64,000 nt of DNA from Rhodanobacteraceae bacterium (GTDB lineage: Bacteria; Pseudomonadota; Gammaproteobacteria; Xanthomonadales; Rhodanobacteraceae): NCBI GenBank assembly GCA_004299705.1, contig SCQS01000054.1, positions 62,001 through 126,000 on the forward strand. The letters are read 5' to 3'. Of this stretch, positions 43,574-54,032 are shown in pieces. Every line of letters begins with the position of its first letter. Position 1 is the stretch's first letter. A program made the translations under genes and the position numbers. The notes under the pieces were generated by a model, which did not search any database, was not told where the DNA came from, and saw only the letters and a program-made list of their open reading frames with translations.

Positions 43574-45412
43574 ATGAACCCCATCGCCGCCAGCAACGAC
43601 TTCGTCGTCAAGTTCGCCAACATCAACGGTTCCGGTTCGGCGTCCGCCAACGAACTTTTCGCCAAGTGCATCCTGCGCATGGGCGTGCCGGTCGGCCCGC
43701 GCAATATTTTCCCGTCCAACATCCAGGGCCTGCCCACGTGGTACGAGGTGCGCGTCAGCGAGGCCGGCTGGTTGGGCCGGCGCGGCGGCTATGACTTGCT
43801 GGTCGCGATGAATCCGCAAACCTGGGACGCCGACGTCAAGGGCCTTGCGCCGGGTGGGTATCTGTTCTATGACAACTCGAAGCCGCTGCCGAAGTTCAAG
43901 TTCCGCGACGACGTCACCACGATCGGCGTGCCGCTTACCGATATCGCCAACCATGCCTGGGACGATGCGCGCCAGCGGCAACTGTTCAAGAACATCATGT
44001 ACATCGGCGCGCTGTCGGTGCTGCTCGGCATCGAACGCGACGTGATCGTTGCTTTGATCGGCGAGCAGTACAAAGGCAAGCAGGCACTGCTGGACCCCAA
44101 CGTGCATGCGCTGGACCTGGGTCGCGAGTATGCCTCGCAGCACCTGCCGCCGATCGGTTTGAAGATCGAACGTCGCGACAACGTGGGCGATCGCATCTTC
44201 GTGGATGGCAACAGCGCCGCCGCGCTGGGCATGGTCTATGGTGGCGCCACCGTGTGCGCGTGGTACCCGATCACGCCTTCGTCGTCGCTGGCCGAGGCGT
44301 TCCAGAAATACTGCGCCAAGTTGCGTGTCGATCCCGAAACCGGCAAGCATCGCTATGCGATCGTGCAGGCCGAGGACGAAATTGCTTCCATCGGCATCGT
44401 CACCGGCGCGGGTTGGAACGGCGCGCGCGCGTTCACCGCGACGTCCGGTCCGGGTATTTCGTTGATGAATGAAATCATCGGACTCGCATACTTCGCGGAG
44501 ATTCCGGTGACGCTGGTGGACGTGCAACGCGGTGGCCCGTCTACGGGGATGCCCACACGCACCCAGCAGGCGGACGTCACGTTTTGCGCGCATGCGTCGC
44601 ATGGCGATACGCGCCATGCGCTGCTGTTCCCCGAGGATCCACACGAGTGCTTCGAGTTTGCGGCCCTGGCGCTGGATCTCGCCGACCGCCTGCAGACGCC
44701 GGTGTTCGTGCTGAGCGACCTCGACATCGGCATGAACCATCGCCTGTGCAAGCCGTTCCAGTGGGACGATGCGCGCCATTACGACCGTGGCAAGGTGCTG
44801 ACCGCCGAGGAGCTGGAAGCCGGCAAGCCGTTCGGCCGCTACCGCGATGTCGATGGCGACGGCATTCCCTGGCGCACGTATCCCGGTACGCATCCGACCC
44901 GCGGCAGTTTCTTCACGCGCGGTACCAGCAAGAATGCCGACGCGAAATATTCTGAGAAGGGCGAGGATTACGTCGAGAATGTGCAGCGCCTGCAACGCAA
45001 GCTCGATACCGCCAAGGCACTTTTGCCGCAGCCGGTATTGCATCGTGCACCACACCCCGCGCGTCATGGCGCGATCCATTTCGGTTCGACCTCGCCATCG
45101 ATGGCCGAGGCGATCGCCAAACTCGATGCCGATGGCATGCACATCGACGCACTGCGCGTGCGCGGCTTTCCATTCGCCGATTCGGTGCGCGAGTTCATCG
45201 ACAGCCACGACGAGGTGTTCGTGGTCGAGCAGAACCGCGATGGGCAACTGCGCTCGCTGCTGATCGAGCAGTTCGAGATCGACCCGGCCCGATTGATCCC
45301 GATCCTGCATTTCGACGGCACGCCGATCACCGCGCGGTTCATTGCCAAGGCGATCGGCGAACGCATGGGCAAGGCGGAAGTGATGCCGATGCGTGGCGGG
45401 AAGGTGGCTTAG
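43574..45412 (+). CDS. korA: 2-oxoacid:ferredoxin oxidoreductase, fused gamma-alpha subunit
   Basis: 612 aa. Residues of about 1-190 form the gamma domain (FANINGSGSASANELFAKCI), and the rest is the alpha domain: GNSAAALGMVYGGATVCAWYPITPSSS, then RGGPSTGMPTRTQQAD and a C-terminal helical domain (FVVEQNRDGQLRSLL). Together with the next gene it would decarboxylate a 2-oxoacid, most likely 2-oxoglutarate, to its CoA ester and reduce ferredoxin. Gamma-alpha fusion with a separate beta is the layout of bacterial KorAB. The start at 43574 lies 46 bp after the repeat. The substrate is not proven by sequence. Confidence 0.87.
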   Translation: MNPIAASNDFVVKFANINGSGSASANELFAKCILRMGVPVGPRNIFPSNIQGLPTWYEVRVSEAGWLGRRGGYDLLVAMNPQTWDADVKGLAPGGYLFYDNSKPLPKFKFRDDVTTIGVPLTDIANHAWDDARQRQLFKNIMYIGALSVLLGIERDVIVALIGEQYKGKQALLDPNVHALDLGREYASQHLPPIGLKIERRDNVGDRIFVDGNSAAALGMVYGGATVCAWYPITPSSSLAEAFQKYCAKLRVDPETGKHRYAIVQAEDEIASIGIVTGAGWNGARAFTATSGPGISLMNEIIGLAYFAEIPVTLVDVQRGGPSTGMPTRTQQADVTFCAHASHGDTRHALLFPEDPHECFEFAALALDLADRLQTPVFVLSDLDIGMNHRLCKPFQWDDARHYDRGKVLTAEELEAGKPFGRYRDVDGDGIPWRTYPGTHPTRGSFFTRGTSKNADAKYSEKGEDYVENVQRLQRKLDTAKALLPQPVLHRAPHPARHGAIHFGSTSPSMAEAIAKLDADGMHIDALRVRGFPFADSVREFIDSHDEVFVVEQNRDGQLRSLLIEQFEIDPARLIPILHFDGTPITARFIAKAIGERMGKAEVMPMRGGKVA

Positions 45413-45452
45413 GAGCAGGAGCGAGAGGCGAGGGCGAGGAAAAAACAATTTG

Positions 45453-45553
45453 GTCATTCCGGCGAAAGCCGGAATCCATTTTGATCTTCGCGGCAAAACA
45501 AATGGATTCCGGGTGCTGCGCCGGATTGCATCCAACGCAGCCCCGGAATGACG
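45453..45553. repeat. CATTCC-type inverted repeat, copy 2 (korA-korB gap)
   Basis: GTCATTCCGGCGAAAGCCGGAATCC at the left (two arms of a short hairpin) is answered by CCCCGGAATGACGAC at the right, with AAATGGATTCCGGG between. It fills most of the 177-bp gap between the two subunit genes. Confidence 0.85.
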
Positions 45554-45589
45554 ACGGTATTTTTGCAGTAGAGGGCGCGAAGCGACGCC

Positions 45590-46645
45590 ATGACCTATCT
45601 CCCCAAACCCAAGCTGCACCACCCCTCGCTGCAACGGAACGCGGTAGGGTTTACTCGCCGCGATTACGAAGGCGCGATCTCGACCCTGTGCGCGGGCTGC
45701 GGGCACGATTCCATTTCCGCCGCGATCATCCAGGCTTGCTGGGAACTGGACGTCCAGCCGCACCGGGTCGCGAAGATTTCCGGTATCGGTTGCAGTTCCA
45801 AGACGCCGACGTATTTCCTGTCGGCTTCGCACGGCTTCAACGCTGTGCACGGACGCATGCCCAGCGTGCTGACGGGCGCCAACCTTGCCAACCGTGAGTT
45901 GCTGTACCTCGGCATTTCCGGCGACGGCGATTCCGCGTCGATCGGCATCGGCCAGTTTGTGCACGCGATCCGGCGCGGCGTGGACATGGTCTACATCGTC
46001 GAGAACAACGGCGTGTACGGGCTCACCAAGGGCCAGTTCTCGGCCACCGCCGATCAGGGCAGCAAATCCAAGAAGGGTGCGATCAACACCGATGTGCCGG
46101 TTGACATGGTGGGCATGGCGCTGCAGCTGGGCGCGAGTTTCGTGGCGCGCAGTTTTTCGGGCGACAAGCATCAACTGGTGCCGCTGCTGAAGGCCGCGAT
46201 GACCCACAAGGGCGCGGCATTCGTGGACGTGATCAGCCCCTGCGTCGCGTTCAACAACCACGAAGGCAGCACCAAGAGTTACGACTACGTGCGCGAGCAC
46301 AACCACGCGCTGTGCCGGATGGATTTCATTTCCCCGCGCGCGGAAATCACCGTGGACTATCCGCCGGGTGAGGTGCGTGAGGTGCGCCAGCACGACGGCA
46401 GTGTGCTGCGTTTGCGCAAGCTGCCCGAATCCCACGATACCGGCGACCGCGTCGCCGCCATGAATTACCTGCATGCCTGCCAGGCGCGCGGCGAAATCGT
46501 CACCGGCTTGCTGTATGTCGATCCGGAAGCGCCCGACCTGCACGCGCATTTCGATACGGTGCAAGCGCCGCTCAATACGCTCGGCGAGCGCGAACTGTGT
46601 CCCGGCAGTGCGACGCTTGCCAAAATCAACGCGAGCTTGCGCTGA
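45590..46645 (+). CDS. korB: 2-oxoacid:ferredoxin oxidoreductase, beta subunit
   Basis: 351 aa. This subunit binds thiamine diphosphate and a [4Fe-4S] cluster. Cluster cysteines are in CAGCGH (Cys34, Cys37), GIGC (Cys68) and the later VISPC. The TPP motif is GDGDSASIG (111 onwards), closing with VENNGVYGLTKGQ. These features fit KorB/PorB-type beta subunits. An ATCCGCG-type repeat follows the stop codon. As the third gene of the cluster it may be co-transcribed across the intervening repeats, since no terminator with a U-run is visible. Confidence 0.9.
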   Translation: MTYLPKPKLHHPSLQRNAVGFTRRDYEGAISTLCAGCGHDSISAAIIQACWELDVQPHRVAKISGIGCSSKTPTYFLSASHGFNAVHGRMPSVLTGANLANRELLYLGISGDGDSASIGIGQFVHAIRRGVDMVYIVENNGVYGLTKGQFSATADQGSKSKKGAINTDVPVDMVGMALQLGASFVARSFSGDKHQLVPLLKAAMTHKGAAFVDVISPCVAFNNHEGSTKSYDYVREHNHALCRMDFISPRAEITVDYPPGEVREVRQHDGSVLRLRKLPESHDTGDRVAAMNYLHACQARGEIVTGLLYVDPEAPDLHAHFDTVQAPLNTLGERELCPGSATLAKINASLR

Positions 46646-46669
46646 TCGTCTTGTCAGCAGAGCTTTTTG

Positions 46670-46738
46670 GACGCGGATTTGCGCGGATGAACGCGGATAA
46701 TCGAAATGGATCCGCTGTAATCCGCGTTGATCCGCGTC
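46670..46738. repeat. ATCCGCG-type inverted repeat, copy 3
   Basis: GACGCGGATTTGCGCGGATG and further GCGGAT blocks at the left are mirrored by ATCCGCGTTGATCCGCGTC at the right. It lies between korB and the convergent tricorn-like gene and could act as a bidirectional 3' end structure. Confidence 0.8.
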
Positions 46739-46786
46739 AAACGCTTTTTCACGCAAACGCGCGACGCTGACACTTCTTTGTATCAG

Positions 46787-49700
46787 TCAGTGACCGGCCG
46801 ATGGCGCGGCTCCCGCCGTGCTCGCGGCCCCCGGCAACGGCGGCAGTTTCGGGTGGTAATTCCGCCACGGCGGGCGCTGGTAGGTCGGCGGCGGATTCGC
46901 CTTGAGCTGCTTCATCGCGATTTCCACCGCGCGATCGAGTTGTGGATCCTTGCCTTCGCGCACTTGTTGCGGGTCTTGCCAGACTTCGACGTCCGGCGCG
47001 ACGCCGTGGTTTTCGACAGGGAAGGTGCCGTCCAGACCCTCCACCGCGATGCGCGGTGCGGTGACGCTGCCGCCATCCATCAATGGCGGGTAACCGCCGA
47101 TGCCGACCAGGCCGCCCCAGGTGCGCACGCCCACGAGCGTACCGGCCTTGGCCATCTTGAAGTACCACGGCAGCGCGTCGCCGCCCGAGCCGGCGAACTG
47201 GTTGATCACCATCACCTTGGGGCCGGGGATCACTTCCGCCGGTGCCGGCGCGGTGGTGTGCTCGCCCCAGCGCACGACCAGCAGTGCCTTCGGTTTGCGG
47301 GTGAGGTACTGGATGATGTAGTCCGAAAGCAGTCCGCCGTGGTTGTAGCGCTCGTCGATGATCGCGCCCTGCTTGTCGACCTGCGAGAAGAAATAGCGGT
47401 TGAAGTTGGTGAACCCGCCCCATTCTGTGTCGGGCAGATAGATATAGGCAAGCTTGCCGTCGGAAAGCTTGTCCACCACTTCCATGTTGTGATCGATCCA
47501 CGCCGTCTTGCGCAGCTTGGCTTCGTCCGGAATGGTGTTCACCGTGATGTCGTGCGAACCCTGCATGTCGGGATTGGGACCCACGGTGAGCTGTACGGTC
47601 TTGTCGGCCAGATCCTCGAAGTACTTGTAGATGCTCTGGTCGCCGGAGATCGGCTGGCCGTTGACCGCCAGCAGGTAATCCCCCACCTTGACCTTCAGGC
47701 CGGGCTGCGCGAGCGGGCCGTACAGCGTCGGATTCCACTGGCCGGCGCTGAAGATGCGGGTGATCCGGTAGTGGCCGTTCTCCACGCTGTAGTTGGCACC
47801 GAGCAGGCCGACCTTGATTTCCTGCATCTTCGGCACGTAACCGCCGTTGATGAACATGTGGCCGACCGCGAGGTAGCTCAGCATTTCGCGGAACAGGAAA
47901 CTCAGGCCGTCGCGGCTGGCGATGCCGGGCAGGTAGTTCGCGAATTCCTTTTCGGCGGCGTCGATGTTCAACCCATCGAAGATCGGGTTGTAGAAGAACG
48001 CGCGTTCGATCCGCCACGCGTCGTGGTACATCTCGACCCATTGCTCGTGCGGCACTACATACACGCGCATGTCCTGGGTGTCGAGCTTGTCGGGTTTGGC
48101 CTTGGGTGCGGCGTCGGCGATGAACCAGTCGTTGTCGCCTTTCTCGTACAGCATCCGCGTGCCATCCGCGGCCAGCACGAATTGTGAAACACCGTCCTGC
48201 ACCTCTTCGGTTTTCTTGTCGGCAAGGGTGAAGCGCTGGATGCTGAAGGTGGGACCTTGCTTGCCCATGTTCTGCGGCAGCATCACCAGCGGGCCTTTCG
48301 CCAGATACAGCACGCCGCTTTTGCCGGCCGTCATGGCGAGGTAATTGGCCGGCTCGATCGGCAGCGGCACCACACGCGACGCAAGGCCTGCAAGATCGAT
48401 CGTGACCTTGGGCACTGCAGCATTCTTCTGCTTGGCCTTGCCTGCGTTGGCAGCGGTGGCGCTGGAACTCGACGCGGCTGGTTCATCGAAGCCGGCTTGG
48501 GGCGCCAGCGGCGAAGGCGTGTCTGCCTGCAGCGTGAGTGCGTAGACGTGGTACGTGACGGGATGCGCGAGGGTGGCGAGGTCGGTGCCGCTGGACGGTC
48601 CGGAATCGGTGCTGGCGGCGAAGTACAGATACTTGCCGTTGGCGTCGAACTGCGGGTACTCGCAATCGCTGGAACCGTCGGTGACCTGGGTGGTCTTGCC
48701 GTCCGCCAGCGAGTAGAGAAATACGCCATTCATGTAGTTGGACAGCGTTTTGGTGAACGCGATCCACTTGCTGTCGGGCGACCATGCCGCCTGGAAGCTG
48801 GCGTTGCCGAAGCCGTTGATGAAGCCGTTGGTCGCGATCAGCTGCGGCTTGGGATTCGCGGCGGCGACATCCACCAGCCACAGGTTGTTCTTCTGATCGT
48901 TGAACACGATCTGCTTGCTGTCCGGCGACCAGGTGGCGTTGTAGTAGAAGGCGTCATTCTGGCCGAGCGCGATCTTGCGCGCCTGCCCGCCCGCCTGCGG
49001 ACGGATGTACAGGTCGTACTCGCCGTCGCGATCGGAGAAATACGCGATCGATTTGCCGTCCGGTGACCACGCGGGGTCGCGATCCATCGCACCGGGGCTG
49101 TGCGTGATGTTTTCGACGCTGCCGTGCTTGGTCGGTACGGTCAGGATGTCGCCGTGTGCCTGGAACACCGCGCGCACGCCGTTCGGCGAGATGCCCGGAT
49201 TCATCAGTTGCTTGGCGACATCCTGGAAGTAGGGTCGCCGCTGCGGCAGGTCACCGTTGAGCGTGACCGGCACCGGGCGCGTCTTGCCAGTCGCGAAGTC
49301 GTAAATGTGCAGTTGCCCGAACTGCGAATACACGATCCCGCCCGGTCCCGCCGAGGCCGAGGTGATGTCGAAGCCGGTGTTGTCGATCAGCTTGGTGACC
49401 TTGCCGGTGGCGACGTCGTAACCGAACAGCGTGATCGGGCCATCACGATCGGACAGGAAGTAAATCGTGTTGCCGACCCACATCGGATCGTTCTCGTTGG
49501 AATCGAGGTCGGGGATACGGGTGGTGTGCGAGTCGGACAGCCGCGCGATCCAGATTTGCGTGTGCTGGCCACCCTTGTAGCCCTTCCAGAACGGCTCCCA
49601 CTGGAAGTTCGGCACGTAGGCGATCTGGCTGCCATCGGGCGAGTAGCTGCCCGATTCCGCCATCGACAGCGGCAGTTCCTGCGGGAAGCCGCCGGTGACC

Positions 49701-50263
49701 GGGACGGTGTACAGCTGGTCCGGATCGGCGTAGGAATAGCGGTGCGAGCGGAACAACACGTCCTTGCCATCCGGGGTCCAGCCGACCGCGATGTCGGGAT
49801 CCGGATGCCAGGTAAGCCGCTCGGGTTGGCCGCCGGCTGCGGACACCACGTAAACATCGGTGTTGTGTTCGAAAGTGCCGCTGAAGGCGACTTGGGAACC
49901 ATCCGGCGAGAAGATCGGCTGGGTTTCGAGATCCATGCCGGTCGCGAGCACGTGCGCCTGCCCGCCGCTGCGCGGCACTTCCCACAGTTCGCCGCCGTAC
50001 TCGAACACGATTTGCGTCTTCGACATGCTGGGATAGCGCAGCAGCAGAAGCGGGTTGCCGGCTGCCGAAGCGGATGGTTCCGTGGTGCCGGTCTGCGCTG
50101 CGCGCGTCGTGGCCTGCGGTTGCATCGCCGCGGTGGGGGTTTGCGACGAGGGCGCCGAGCTTGCTGGAGAACCACCTTGCTTGCCGCACCCGGCAAGCAC
50201 CGCAACGGCCAAGACGCCGAGCGAGACAAGTACCGCGCGTGACAGCCCTGGTTTGCGTTTCAT
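46787..50263 (-). CDS. Tricorn-like S41 protease, lipoprotein
   Basis: 1158 aa. A lipoprotein signal ends in LAGC (Cys26). A Ser/Thr/Gln-rich linker follows, then long WD40/TolB-like beta-propeller repeats (FSPDGSQVAFSG, WSPDGKSIAYFSD, WSPDSKQIVFND). After a second propeller-like part comes a PDZ domain (VKVGDYLLAVNGQPISGD) and an S41 tail-specific-protease core (DERYNHGGLLSDYI, NQFAGSGGDALPWYF with nucleophile Ser1026). This is the tricorn protease layout, which trims oligopeptides. GGAGGCGACG directly before the ATG decides the start and discards 47 upstream codons. Lipid anchoring suggests an envelope location, unlike archaeal cytosolic tricorn. It ends with a Pro/Ala-rich tail. Confidence 0.92.
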   Translation of the reverse strand: MKRKPGLSRAVLVSLGVLAVAVLAGCGKQGGSPASSAPSSQTPTAAMQPQATTRAAQTGTTEPSASAAGNPLLLLRYPSMSKTQIVFEYGGELWEVPRSGGQAHVLATGMDLETQPIFSPDGSQVAFSGTFEHNTDVYVVSAAGGQPERLTWHPDPDIAVGWTPDGKDVLFRSHRYSYADPDQLYTVPVTGGFPQELPLSMAESGSYSPDGSQIAYVPNFQWEPFWKGYKGGQHTQIWIARLSDSHTTRIPDLDSNENDPMWVGNTIYFLSDRDGPITLFGYDVATGKVTKLIDNTGFDITSASAGPGGIVYSQFGQLHIYDFATGKTRPVPVTLNGDLPQRRPYFQDVAKQLMNPGISPNGVRAVFQAHGDILTVPTKHGSVENITHSPGAMDRDPAWSPDGKSIAYFSDRDGEYDLYIRPQAGGQARKIALGQNDAFYYNATWSPDSKQIVFNDQKNNLWLVDVAAANPKPQLIATNGFINGFGNASFQAAWSPDSKWIAFTKTLSNYMNGVFLYSLADGKTTQVTDGSSDCEYPQFDANGKYLYFAASTDSGPSSGTDLATLAHPVTYHVYALTLQADTPSPLAPQAGFDEPAASSSSATAANAGKAKQKNAAVPKVTIDLAGLASRVVPLPIEPANYLAMTAGKSGVLYLAKGPLVMLPQNMGKQGPTFSIQRFTLADKKTEEVQDGVSQFVLAADGTRMLYEKGDNDWFIADAAPKAKPDKLDTQDMRVYVVPHEQWVEMYHDAWRIERAFFYNPIFDGLNIDAAEKEFANYLPGIASRDGLSFLFREMLSYLAVGHMFINGGYVPKMQEIKVGLLGANYSVENGHYRITRIFSAGQWNPTLYGPLAQPGLKVKVGDYLLAVNGQPISGDQSIYKYFEDLADKTVQLTVGPNPDMQGSHDITVNTIPDEAKLRKTAWIDHNMEVVDKLSDGKLAYIYLPDTEWGGFTNFNRYFFSQVDKQGAIIDERYNHGGLLSDYIIQYLTRKPKALLVVRWGEHTTAPAPAEVIPGPKVMVINQFAGSGGDALPWYFKMAKAGTLVGVRTWGGLVGIGGYPPLMDGGSVTAPRIAVEGLDGTFPVENHGVAPDVEVWQDPQQVREGKDPQLDRAVEIAMKQLKANPPPTYQRPPWRNYHPKLPPLPGAASTAGAAPSAGH

Positions 50264-50449
50264 CGTCGCCTCCGGGTGCATGGTCGGCTCGCCGTCGAGC
50301 CCGTGATCCGGCGAGCGTCCGCCTGACCGCGCGGTGCCGATAGTGCCAGTCGTCATGGACGCGCGACAGTGCGCGTTGCCGCCCCGTTTGTTGCGGCGCA
50401 ACATGGCCGCGACTACTATACCCTTCTACGATTCCCGGAGAGCATGACC

Positions 50450-51505
50450 ATGGCCAAGGGCCAAGACGCGCCGCGACTGCAGGACGACTGGAACGCGCTT
50501 TCGCAGCAGTACTGGAATGCATGGTCGGATGCCACGCGCAAGGCGTTCGGCGTCGCCCCCGGCGACACCGCGAGCGAAAAGACGCCCTGGCACGAAGGCC
50601 TGGAACAGTGGTCGCGGATGTTCGATGCCGGCAAGGCGCGGGACGGCCAGAGCGAAGTGGTCGAGCGCCTGCTGGCCGGGGCGCGCAGTTATTTCGCACT
50701 CCTGCAATCGCTGGCCGAGAAGGGCGGCGACGGCCAGAAGATGGACCCGCAGGCATGGTCCGACGCGGTGCGCCAGTCGTTCAACTTTCCCGGTGCGGAT
50801 GCGGTACTCATCGACAATCCGCTGGCGCGCGCGCTGCGCGAACTCGCGGGGCACGGCGCGAAAGGGTTCGAGCAGATGATGGAAACCATGCAGCCCGCGA
50901 TGCGTGAGGTACGCGCGTTGCTGGACCTGCCCGCGTTCGGCTACGCGCGCGAGCATCAGGAACACTATCAGCGCATGGCCAAAGCGTGGCTGGATTACCA
51001 GCACGAAACCAATCGCTACAATGCGCTGATCGCGCGTGCCAGCCGGCGCGCGTTCGAGGTGTTCGAGGACAAGCTGGCCGAGCGCGGCGAGCCCGGCCGC
51101 CAGATCGATTCCGTGCGCGGCCTGTACGACCTGTGGGTGGACGCGGCCGAGGACGCCTACGCCGAAGTCGCGTTGTCGGATGAATTCCGCGAAGTCTACG
51201 GTGCACTGGTGAACGCGCAGATGCGCATGCGCCAGAACGTGCAGCGTGAAGTCGAGCGTGTCGCGGTGGATCTCGGCATGCCGACCCGCACCGAGATCGA
51301 CAGCATGGGCAAGCGTCTGCACGCCTTGCATCGCGACGCCAAGGATCGCGCCGAGGCGCTGCCCGGGCTCGTCGCGGAAGTGGCCGCGCTGCGCGCGGAA
51401 GTCGAGCGTCTGAAGGCGGGCGGCAAGCCTGTCGTCGCGCGAGCACCGCGTGCGGCGAAGCAAATCGCTTCCCGTCAATCCCGCAACCCGATCGGCAAGG
51501 AGTGA
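50450..51505 (+). CDS. phaE: Class III polyhydroxyalkanoate synthase subunit PhaE
   Basis: 351 aa, mostly helical. It resembles PhaE proteins (LRELAGHGAKGFEQMMETMQ, LPAFGYAREHQEHYQRMAKA, LYDLWVDAAEDAYAEVALSDEF) and ends in a coiled-coil-like region (LVAEVAALRAEVERLKAG) and a basic tail. PhaE pairs with PhaC to form the class III synthase that polymerises hydroxyacyl-CoA into PHA granules. GGAG lies 9 nt before the ATG at 50450; a second ATG two codons upstream is too close to it. phaC follows directly, with the phaE stop overlapping its Shine-Dalgarno region. The divergent 186-bp gap to the tricorn-like gene must hold both promoters. Confidence 0.9.
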   Translation: MAKGQDAPRLQDDWNALSQQYWNAWSDATRKAFGVAPGDTASEKTPWHEGLEQWSRMFDAGKARDGQSEVVERLLAGARSYFALLQSLAEKGGDGQKMDPQAWSDAVRQSFNFPGADAVLIDNPLARALRELAGHGAKGFEQMMETMQPAMREVRALLDLPAFGYAREHQEHYQRMAKAWLDYQHETNRYNALIARASRRAFEVFEDKLAERGEPGRQIDSVRGLYDLWVDAAEDAYAEVALSDEFREVYGALVNAQMRMRQNVQREVERVAVDLGMPTRTEIDSMGKRLHALHRDAKDRAEALPGLVAEVAALRAEVERLKAGGKPVVARAPRAAKQIASRQSRNPIGKE

Positions 51506-51510
51506 TCGTG

Positions 51511-52578
51511 ATGGACCCTATCCGCATCGATCCCAAACGCGCGTACGACGAGGCCCTGGGCGCGCAGCAGAAGATCGCCGCCAGCCTGCGCGTGCTGCGC
51601 GAAGTCGAAGACGTCGATTACGGCGCCACCGACAAGCAAGCCATCTACCGCGAGGACAAGCTGGTCGTCTATCGCTACAAGGGCAACGGCAAGCCGACCG
51701 CCAAGGCGCCGATCCTGATCTGCTACGCGCTGGTCAACCGTCCGTACATGGTGGACCTGCAGGACAACCGCTCGCTGGTCAAGAACCTGCTGGCGCTGGG
51801 CGAAGACGTCTACATCATCGATTGGGGTTACCCCGATGGCGCCGACCGCTGGCTGACGCTGGACGATTACATCAACGGTTACATCCGCCGCTCGGTGGAT
51901 GCGGTGGCGAAGCACGCGGGCGTGAAAAAGATCAACCTGCTCGGCATCTGCCAGGGCGGTGCGTTCTCGCTGTGCTTCACCGCGCTGCATCAGGACAAGC
52001 TGCAGAACCTGATCACGATGGTGACGCCGGTCGATTTCCATACCAAGGAAAACATGCTGTCGCACTGGACGCGGCAGATGGACGTGGACCTGTTCGTGGA
52101 CACGCTGGGCAATGTGCCGGCCGACCTGATGAACTGGTGCTATCTCACGCTGAAGCCGGTGCGGCTCAACCAGCAGAAGTACGTCGCGATGCTGGACATC
52201 CTGGACGACAAGGTGGAACTCGAAAACTTCCTGCGCATGGAAAAGTGGATATTCGATTCACCCGACCAGGCCGGCGAGGCGTTCCGCCAGTTCATCAAGG
52301 ATTTCTACCAGGGCAACAAGCTGATCAAGGGCGAGGTCGAGATCGGCGGGCAGCGGATCGACTTGAAGAACATCACACTGCCCGTGCTCAACATCTTCGC
52401 CGAGCAGGATCACCTGGTGCCACCGTCGGCCGCGCGCCCGCTGGGCGAGCACGTCGGCACCAAGGACTACACCCAGCTCGCGTTCAAGGGCGGCCACATC
52501 GGCATCTACGTGTCGGGTCGCGCGCAACGCGAGGTGCCGCCGGCGATCCATGAGTGGCTGAAGGCGCGTACGCGCTGA
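51511..52578 (+). CDS. phaC: Class III polyhydroxyalkanoate synthase subunit PhaC
   Basis: 355 aa. It is the catalytic alpha/beta-hydrolase-fold subunit. The lipase-like box is GICQGG with catalytic Cys147; Asp300 (EQDHLVPP) and His329 (GGHIGIYV) complete the triad, each two positions below the Allochromatium vinosum numbering. AAGGAG lies 8 nt before the ATG at 51511; GTG codons at 51502 and 51508 are less likely. It forms an operon with phaE. No phaA, phaB or phasin gene is adjacent, so monomer supply is encoded elsewhere. Confidence 0.95.
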   Translation: MDPIRIDPKRAYDEALGAQQKIAASLRVLREVEDVDYGATDKQAIYREDKLVVYRYKGNGKPTAKAPILICYALVNRPYMVDLQDNRSLVKNLLALGEDVYIIDWGYPDGADRWLTLDDYINGYIRRSVDAVAKHAGVKKINLLGICQGGAFSLCFTALHQDKLQNLITMVTPVDFHTKENMLSHWTRQMDVDLFVDTLGNVPADLMNWCYLTLKPVRLNQQKYVAMLDILDDKVELENFLRMEKWIFDSPDQAGEAFRQFIKDFYQGNKLIKGEVEIGGQRIDLKNITLPVLNIFAEQDHLVPPSAARPLGEHVGTKDYTQLAFKGGHIGIYVSGRAQREVPPAIHEWLKARTR

Positions 52579-52590
52579 AAGCAACTGGCC

Positions 52591-52665
52591 GTCATTCCCG
52601 CGAAAGCGGGGATCCATTTTCAGGTAGGCCCATCACCATGGATCCCCGCTTTCGCGGGGATGACG
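52591..52665. repeat. CATTCC-type inverted repeat, copy 3 (after phaC)
   Basis: GTCATTCCCGCGAAAGCGGG then GATCCA at the left and TGGATCCCCGCTTTCGCGGG then GATGAC at the right form a perfect stem-rich palindrome of about 75 bp. Confidence 0.88.
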
Positions 52666-52733
52666 GCACGTGATGCTTCGGATACGCCGACATCCCGTCA
52701 TATTTGGGTGCTCACCCCCTATACAATCAAGTC

Positions 52734-52931
52734 ATGAACACCGCACGCTCCCTTCGCCGCTCCCGCCGTGATCGCGTGATCGCCGGCGTGGTCGGCGGAC
52801 TCGCTGACTACTTCGGACTTGACCCGACGCTGGCGCGCGTGATCTATGTGCTGGTGTCGATCTTCTCGGCGGCCTTCCCGGGCATCCTCGTTTACATTCT
52901 GCTGTGGATACTGATCCCGCAGGGGGATTGA
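52734..52931 (+). CDS. PspC-domain membrane protein
   Basis: 65 aa. The whole protein is a PspC domain: basic N-terminus (RSLRRSRRDRVIAGV), GGLADYFGLDPTLARVIYVL and a single hydrophobic segment ending ILLWILIPQGD. PspC relatives join the phage-shock or envelope-stress response, but no pspA or pspB is adjacent, so the role is open. A TATACAAT box lies 7 bp before the ATG, which is too near to serve with a usual leader. The gene stands alone between a repeat and mtnA. Confidence 0.86.
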   Translation: MNTARSLRRSRRDRVIAGVVGGLADYFGLDPTLARVIYVLVSIFSAAFPGILVYILLWILIPQGD

Positions 52932-52993
52932 TTCGGACGCAGCGTGCCGCGTGCTACGCTTCGCCGTCGTAGGCAACACGCGAATCCCGGGCG

Positions 52994-54031
<1,038 letters not shown>

Positions 54032-54032
54032 G

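Noticed and set aside
39118-43737. A minus-strand open frame of about 1539 codons opposite pnp and the oxidoreductase gene
   Set aside because: It is antisense to two well-supported genes. Its translation is Arg/His/Gln/Val-rich without any family motif, a known artefact of GC-rich codon bias.
43535-46756. A minus-strand open frame of about 1073 codons opposite korA and korB
   Set aside because: Antisense shadow; the plus-strand genes carry cofactor motifs and this frame has none.
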